A stretch of 10,695 nt of DNA from Lysobacterales bacterium (GTDB lineage: Bacteria; Pseudomonadota; Gammaproteobacteria; Xanthomonadales; Rhodanobacteraceae): NCBI GenBank assembly GCA_013298265.1, contig JAAFHE010000066.1, forward strand, positions 1 to 10,695, in the 5' to 3' direction. Under the pieces are notes generated by a model. That model searched no databases. It saw only the letters and a program-made list of their open reading frames with translations, and had not been told where the DNA came from. Below are positions 9,001 to 10,695 of the stretch, in pieces. How positions within the stretch are numbered: the stretch's first letter is position 1; every line of letters begins with the position of its first letter. The translations under genes and the position numbers were made by a program.

Positions 9001-10695
9001 TTGATCGCGATGCCGCGCAGCAGCGCGTAGATGTGGTCGCCGTCGGCGATCGCGTCGCTCGCGCGCTTGAGCAGCACGGCGGCGACGCCCTCGGAGCCCA
9101 CCATGCCGTCGGCGTCGGCGTCGAAGGTTTTCACGCGGCCGTCGCGCGAGAAATTCAGACCCTTCAGATGAACGTAGCCGTGCAGTGTCGTGCCGCTCAC
9201 GGTCGCGGCTCCGACGATGGCCTGACGCGATTCGCCGGCGAGCAGGCTGCGCTGCGCGGCATGCATGGCCACGAGCGACGAGGAACAGTTGGAATGCACC
9301 GCGAGGCTGGGGCCGGTCAGGCCCAGACGATGCGAAATCATCGTCGGGATCGTTCCGCTCTGCGACAGCAACCAGGCGACGTACTGGTCGCTGTCGGTCA
9401 GCATCCCGCTGTCGGCGGCGAGGCCACGCGACAGCAATGTCGCGTAGTCGTTGTGGCTGCTCGTGGTGAACACGCCCGTGTCCGGGATGTCCCCCGGCAC
9501 GTAGCCGGCGTCTTCCACCGCCGCCCACGCCTGCTGCAGCAGCAGGCGCAGTTGCGGATCCATCATGTGCGCGTCGCGCGCAGCGACCTGGAAAAACTCC
9601 GCGTCGAAGAATTCCTTGCCTTCGATGTTGCCCCACGCGTAAACGTGGTGTGCGCCCGGCCGCGCCGGTGTAGCGGCGCGTGCTGCCGGTGTGGCGACCG
9701 CGATGCTGTCGACGCCGTTCACGAGGTTGTCCCAGAACTGCTCGTGGTGGCGCGCGCCCGGGAAATGGCAGGCAACGCCGATGATGGCGATGCAACCGGC
9801 GTATACGTCGGCAGCCGGTGCAGACGCGACCACGCCCGGTGACGACTCGGCCACTGGGGATGCGGCGTCGACACGGGCCGCTACGGGCTCCGCCGCGGCG
9901 AGCGCGTCGACGATGCGCCGGATGGAGCCGAACCGGAAGACCTCGGTGACCGGAAATTCGCGGCCGAATTGCGCAGCGATCTGTTCGGCGAGCAGCACAG
10001 CGGAAACGGAATCCCCGCCGATGTCGAAGAAGCCGGCACGCGGGTCGACGGCAGCGACGTCGAGCACCTCGCACCAGATGCGCGTCAGCCGCGCCTCGAT
10101 CTCTTCGCGCCCCGGCATGCTCGTGGGTGCATGCGCGTCGGTCGCGCGCTCGGCCAGCTCCTGCCCACCCTGCCCCTGGGTCAGCGCTGTGCGATCGAGC
10201 TTGCCGTTGGCCGTCACCGGCAGCTGCGGCCAGGTCTCGAACACGGTCGGCACGAAGGCTTCGGGCAAGGTGTTTCGCAGCGCTGCGCGCAGGTCCGCCG
10301 CTTCCGGCGCCGCGCGGCCCGACGACGGTGATACGCACGCCACCAGTTGCTTGCCGTTGCTGCGTTCGCGCACGACGACTGCACCTTCGCCGACACCCGG
10401 TAGATCCAGCAGCGCCGCCTCGATCTCACCGATCTCGATGCGTACGCCGCGGATCTTGACCTGATGATCGCTGCGCCCGAGGTACTCGATGACGCCGTCC
10501 GCATCGCGCCGCACCAGATCGCCCGTGCGGTACAGCCGCGCGCCTTCCTGTGCGCTGAACGGATCGGCGACGAATCGCTCCGCCGTGAGGTCCGGCCTAT
10601 GCCGGTAGCCGCGCGCCAGTCCGACACCGCCGATGTACAGCTCGCCGATCGCGCCGGTAGCCACCGGCTCGAGTGCTTCATCGAGCACATGGATC
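1..10695 (-). CDS. Hybrid NRPS / trans-AT type I polyketide synthase, internal fragment (partial at both ends)
   Basis: One reading frame (codons with first base at 10694, 10691, ... 5) is open across the whole window without a stop, giving 3,564 residues. Neither the start codon nor the stop codon is present. Residue numbers used in the other entries count from the codon at 10694-10692. Domain order is A(C-term)-PCP-KS1-linker-DH1-KR1-cMT-ACP-KS2-linker-DH2-KR2. The protein is a cytosolic assembly-line enzyme that extends a PCP-bound amino acid by two malonyl-derived units. No AT, ER, thioesterase or condensation domain lies in the window, so malonyl loading must come from a separate AT and chain release happens elsewhere. 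Frame consistency was checked by placing catalytic codons of every domain in the same phase. The function class is sure. The exact pathway and product are not recognised. Confidence 0.97.
60..1310 (-). other. Ketoreductase KR2 (structural plus catalytic subdomains)
   Basis: Residues 3129-3545 are the ketoreductase of the second PKS module. A structural subdomain of about 180 residues (with GLGAVLKTAQMENP) precedes the Rossmann half, which begins at GGVYLVTGGAGGLG (nucleotide loop, 3313-3320). The full catalytic tetrad is present: Lys3419 (GAKVRAAV), Ser3443 (FSSITGTTG), Tyr3456 and Asn3460 (DYAAANGFLDAY). Asp3401 in ALRDSFL fills the LDD position and no Trp is found eight residues before Tyr, predicting a B-type KR and so, with DH2, an E double bond. 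The window ends about 20 residues past the domain, in a linker (bases 1-59) presumably leading to an ACP. Confidence 0.93.
1344..2207 (-). other. Dehydratase DH2
   Basis: Residues 2830-3117 form the second double-hotdog dehydratase, forming the double bond of the second PKS extension. It starts at LHPLLHENTSN. The first catalytic motif is HVVHGRPVLP (HxxxGxxxxP) with His2862. The second is LLDSALHA (DxxxH) with Asp3040 and His3044. The usual YGP motif between them reads HGP (GVTHGPALRGL), a conservative change that does not touch the catalytic pair. The domain should be active and, with KR2, turns the new beta-keto group into an alkene conjugated with the one made by module 1. Confidence 0.93.
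2259..2765 (-). other. Post-KS linker of module 2 (trans-AT type flanking region)
   Basis: Residues 2644-2812 separate KS2 from DH2. As in module 1 there is no AT domain. The segment has LLVLSAKTPEALSLKARRLL, then YTLQVGREALRYRLAF, a helical region ending GAAIDW, and LPTYPFAKLRCW at 2801-2812. This matches the module 1 linker in order and length (169 against 165 residues), so both PKS modules depend on an AT supplied in trans. The DNA coding for PRR(L/M)SLPTYPF is nearly identical between the two linkers (listed separately as a repeat). Confidence 0.88.
2277..2310. repeat. 34-bp near-identical direct repeat, copy at the module 2 LPTYPF motif
   Basis: This is the partner of the block at 8037-8070, exactly 5,760 bases (1,920 codons) away. 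It codes for PRRLSLPTYPF at the end of the post-KS2 linker. Bases immediately outside the block differ on both sides, so the identity is a sharp island compared with the more diverged DNA of the neighbouring DH and KS coding regions. Confidence 0.85.
2766..4019 (-). other. Ketosynthase KS2
   Basis: Residues 2226-2643 make the second complete ketosynthase. It takes the chain from the upstream ACP and condenses it with the next malonyl unit. It starts at GIAVIGLSGRYAQAADVDAFW and ends at GAGGANAHVVVEEY. The triad is Cys2381 in DTACSASLTAIH, His2516 in VEAHGTGTPLGDP and His2556 in SNIGHAESAAG, all present, so it is an elongating KS. The segment YSIANRVSYLFDFHGPS before the cysteine and INAGGRTHGYTVPNP after it are typical trans-AT KS signatures. 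The loop between GVYVGAMN and SIANRVSY is short compared with many trans-AT KSs. The expected substrate is the alpha-methyl enoyl chain made by module 1. Confidence 0.95.
4020..4202 (-). other. ACP-to-KS2 interdomain linker
   Basis: Residues 2165-2225 join the ACP to KS2. They are rich in Ala, Arg, Pro, Ser and Val, with no recognisable domain or catalytic motif. The composition suggests a flexible, probably disordered tether. No stop codon, start site or Shine-Dalgarno-like spacing occurs here, so the two modules are on the same polypeptide and no docking domains are needed at this junction. Confidence 0.8.
4203..4436 (-). other. Acyl carrier protein (ACP) of PKS module 1
   Basis: Residues 2087-2164 are a single carrier domain with the phosphopantetheine attachment motif KYGIDSILVVRM. 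The serine is residue 2126 (codon 4319-4317). Helix I (TLRERTMLALRKLVAETVQ) and the end helix (FFEHRTIAALADHLL) are both visible. It holds the malonyl extender for KS1 and then the growing chain through KR1, DH1 and the cMT. Only one ACP is present, and the Trp-flanked motif usual for beta-branching ACPs is not seen, so beta-alkylation is unlikely in this module. Confidence 0.95.
4530..5597 (-). other. C-methyltransferase (cMT) domain
   Basis: Residues 1700-2055 form an S-adenosylmethionine-dependent methyltransferase that should methylate the alpha carbon of the beta-ketoacyl-ACP before ketoreduction. The SAM-binding motif I is LIEIGAGTGGT (Glu1875 to Thr1883). Further family motifs follow: YDIAIAVNVLHVASD, then GVLLLNEIS and ATFGLLDGWW. 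An N-terminal helical lid region (from about MVETMGGVEELLARL) precedes the Rossmann core, as in PKS C-methyltransferases. Placement after the KR rather than between DH and KR is the usual trans-AT order. The motifs fit a carbon methyltransferase better than the O- or N-methyltransferases found in NRPS A domains. A 30-residue Ala/Pro/Val-rich linker leads to the ACP. Confidence 0.93.
5703..7031 (-). other. Ketoreductase KR1 (structural plus catalytic subdomains)
   Basis: Residues 1222-1664 hold a ketoreductase that uses NAD(P)H to reduce the beta-keto group. The structural subdomain runs to about residue 1435 (includes ALHGFVGSLAREYPHW). The catalytic Rossmann half starts at VYVVIGGAGGIGE, with the nucleotide loop at residues 1443-1449. 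Catalytic residues are Lys1547 (RAKADTS), Ser1571 (FFSSLQS) and Tyr1584 (NYSAGCTF). The fourth tetrad position, Tyr+4, is Cys1588 rather than Asn. An Asp at 1529 (VLMDKSL) occupies the LDD-motif position, and no Trp is found eight residues before Tyr, which predicts a B-type (D-hydroxy) KR. It is followed immediately by the cMT, as in trans-AT modules. It is probably active, since the YxAGCTF form is, to my memory, common in trans-AT KRs. Confidence 0.92.
7074..7955 (-). other. Dehydratase DH1
   Basis: Residues 914-1207 form a double-hotdog dehydratase that removes water from the 3-hydroxyacyl-ACP made by KR1. It begins at HPLLHRNTS. The first catalytic motif, HxxxGxxxxP, is HVVDGTPVMP with His946. 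A YGP motif follows in RIHYGPAHV, and the second catalytic motif, DxxxQ, is LLDGALQA with Asp1122 and Gln1126. All expected residues are present, so it is probably active. The start of the domain closely resembles DH2 (HPLLHxNTS, RFSS.F.G.E, DHVV.G.PV.PG.AYLEMA). With the cMT in this module, the expected product is an alpha-methyl alpha,beta-enoyl thioester. Confidence 0.94.
8019..8513 (-). other. Post-KS linker of module 1 (trans-AT type flanking region)
   Basis: Residues 728-892 link KS1 to DH1 where a cis-AT PKS would carry an AT of about 300 residues. No AT motif (GHSxG active-site serine) is present. The segment has the alpha/beta linker features seen after trans-AT KSs (LLVLSARS near the start, YTLQVGRQPMEHRLAVV, then a helical stretch ending GAQIDW) and closes with LPTYPFKQQRFW at 881-892, which fits the LPTYPF-x5-W motif. 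It probably stabilises the KS and may help dock the free-standing AT. The same arrangement recurs after KS2. Confidence 0.88.
8037..8070. repeat. 34-bp near-identical direct repeat, copy at the module 1 LPTYPF motif
   Basis: This 34-base block matches the block at 2277-2310 at 33 of 34 positions, in the same orientation. The only difference is base 8060 (t, against g at 2300), giving Met instead of Leu in PRR(L/M)SLPTYPF. Every synonymous position in the ten shared codons is the same, including a TAT tyrosine codon in an otherwise GC-rich context. It marks the end of the post-KS linker, just before DH1. Confidence 0.85.
8514..9791 (-). other. Ketosynthase KS1 (accepts the aminoacyl chain from the PCP)
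   Basis: Residues 302-727 make a complete beta-ketoacyl synthase domain, which performs decarboxylative Claisen condensation of the PCP-bound chain with malonyl-ACP. It starts at IAIIGVACHFPGA and ends at GIGGTNSHAIFEEY. The catalytic triad is complete: Cys470 in VHSNCSSSLVAMH, His606 in VEAHGTGTELGDP and His646 in KTNLGHLDTAAG, so it should elongate. The residues before the cysteine (H-S-N) differ from the common D-T-A. A further marker is INNDGAQKAGFYAPSV (near residue 570), which I associate with KSs placed after NRPS modules. Position and motifs agree that its substrate is an aminoacyl or peptidyl thioester. Confidence 0.95.
9891..10112 (-). other. Peptidyl carrier protein (PCP / thiolation) domain
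   Basis: Residues 195-268 form a carrier domain directly after the A domain. The phosphopantetheine motif is FFDIGGDSVSAVLL, with the modified serine at residue 229 (codon 10010-10008). The GGDS form is the usual one for carrier domains working with NRPS adenylation domains, whereas the downstream ACP has GIDS. The flanking helices (RLTRIWCEVL before, TEVFRFGSIRRIVDAL after) match the family. A low-complexity Ala/Pro/Val linker (residues about 266-297) connects it to KS1. Its role is to present the tethered aminoacyl or peptidyl chain to KS1, the NRPS-to-PKS handover. Confidence 0.96.
10188..10695 (-). other. Adenylation (A) domain, C-terminal part
   Basis: Residues 1-169 are the end of an NRPS adenylation domain, which activates an amino acid as its AMP ester and transfers it to the PCP. 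Core motifs appear in order: A6 (GELYIGGVGLARGY, residues 17-30), A7 (YRTGDL, 55-60), A8 (GRSDHQVKIRGVRIEIGE, 73-90) and A10 (PVTANGKLDR, 159-168). The A10 lysine needed for adenylate formation is Lys165, and the A8 hinge region is intact. The part before A6, with ATP-binding motifs A3-A5 and the specificity-code positions, lies beyond base 10695, so the amino acid cannot be predicted here. The A8 and A10 forms fit an NRPS A domain rather than an acyl-CoA ligase. No embedded methyltransferase or oxidase is visible in the part seen. Confidence 0.95.

Noticed and set aside
8514..9791. KS1 as a non-elongating KS (KS0), suggested by the unusual residues before the active cysteine
   Set aside because: Both active-site histidines (606 and 646) and the cysteine are present. 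Non-elongating KSs usually lose the histidine in the HGTGT motif.
8179..10338. Minus-strand ORF of 719 codons (and 5671-6456, 3922-5346, 262-1203) in another frame
   Set aside because: These are out of phase with the catalytic codons and translate to Arg/Ala/Gly-rich sequence without domain motifs. They are frame shadows of the megasynthase.

Overview
The window lies entirely inside one very large minus-strand gene. A single reading frame is open without a stop from base 10694 down to base 3 (3,564 codons) and leaves the window at both ends. It encodes an internal part of a hybrid nonribosomal peptide synthetase / polyketide synthase (NRPS-PKS) megasynthase. There are no intergenic regions, RNA genes, mobile elements or CRISPR arrays. 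The plus-strand and other-frame ORFs are high-GC shadows.

Layout in the direction of transcription (10695 to 1): C-terminal end of an adenylation (A) domain; peptidyl carrier protein (PCP); ketosynthase KS1; post-KS linker ending in LPTYPF; dehydratase DH1; ketoreductase KR1; C-methyltransferase (cMT); acyl carrier protein (ACP); KS2; post-KS linker ending in LPTYPF; DH2; KR2. The window stops about 20 residues past KR2. This gives one NRPS module end, one complete PKS module (KS-DH-KR-cMT-ACP) and most of a second (KS-DH-KR-...). Neither PKS module has an acyltransferase domain. Each KS is instead followed by a linker of roughly 165 residues, and the cMT sits after the KR. Both traits are typical of trans-AT PKSs, in which a separate malonyl-loading AT serves all modules.

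How the domains should work together (inference by colinearity): an amino acid is activated by the A domain (substrate-code residues outside the window) and loaded on the PCP. KS1 condenses it with malonyl-ACP. The product is C-methylated at the alpha carbon, ketoreduced and dehydrated to an alpha-methyl enoyl thioester. KS2 adds a second malonyl unit, which KR2 and DH2 convert to another double bond. The expected local structure is an amino-acid-derived carbon followed by a 2-methyl-substituted conjugated diene. All core catalytic residues of both KSs, both DHs and KR2 are visible. KR1 has Cys at the position of the usual tetrad Asn.

Organism: very GC-rich coding DNA with strong G/C third-position bias and a trans-AT hybrid assembly line suggest a high-GC proteobacterium (Burkholderiales-like, or another gamma-proteobacterial or myxobacterial producer). 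This is a weak guess from composition and pathway type. I do not recognise the specific compound.

Most notable: a 33/34-base near-identical repeat exactly 1,920 codons apart at the two LPTYPF motifs, a proposed module-exchange site; the atypical active-site context of KS1 at the NRPS-to-PKS junction; and the predicted amino-acyl methyl-diene product.
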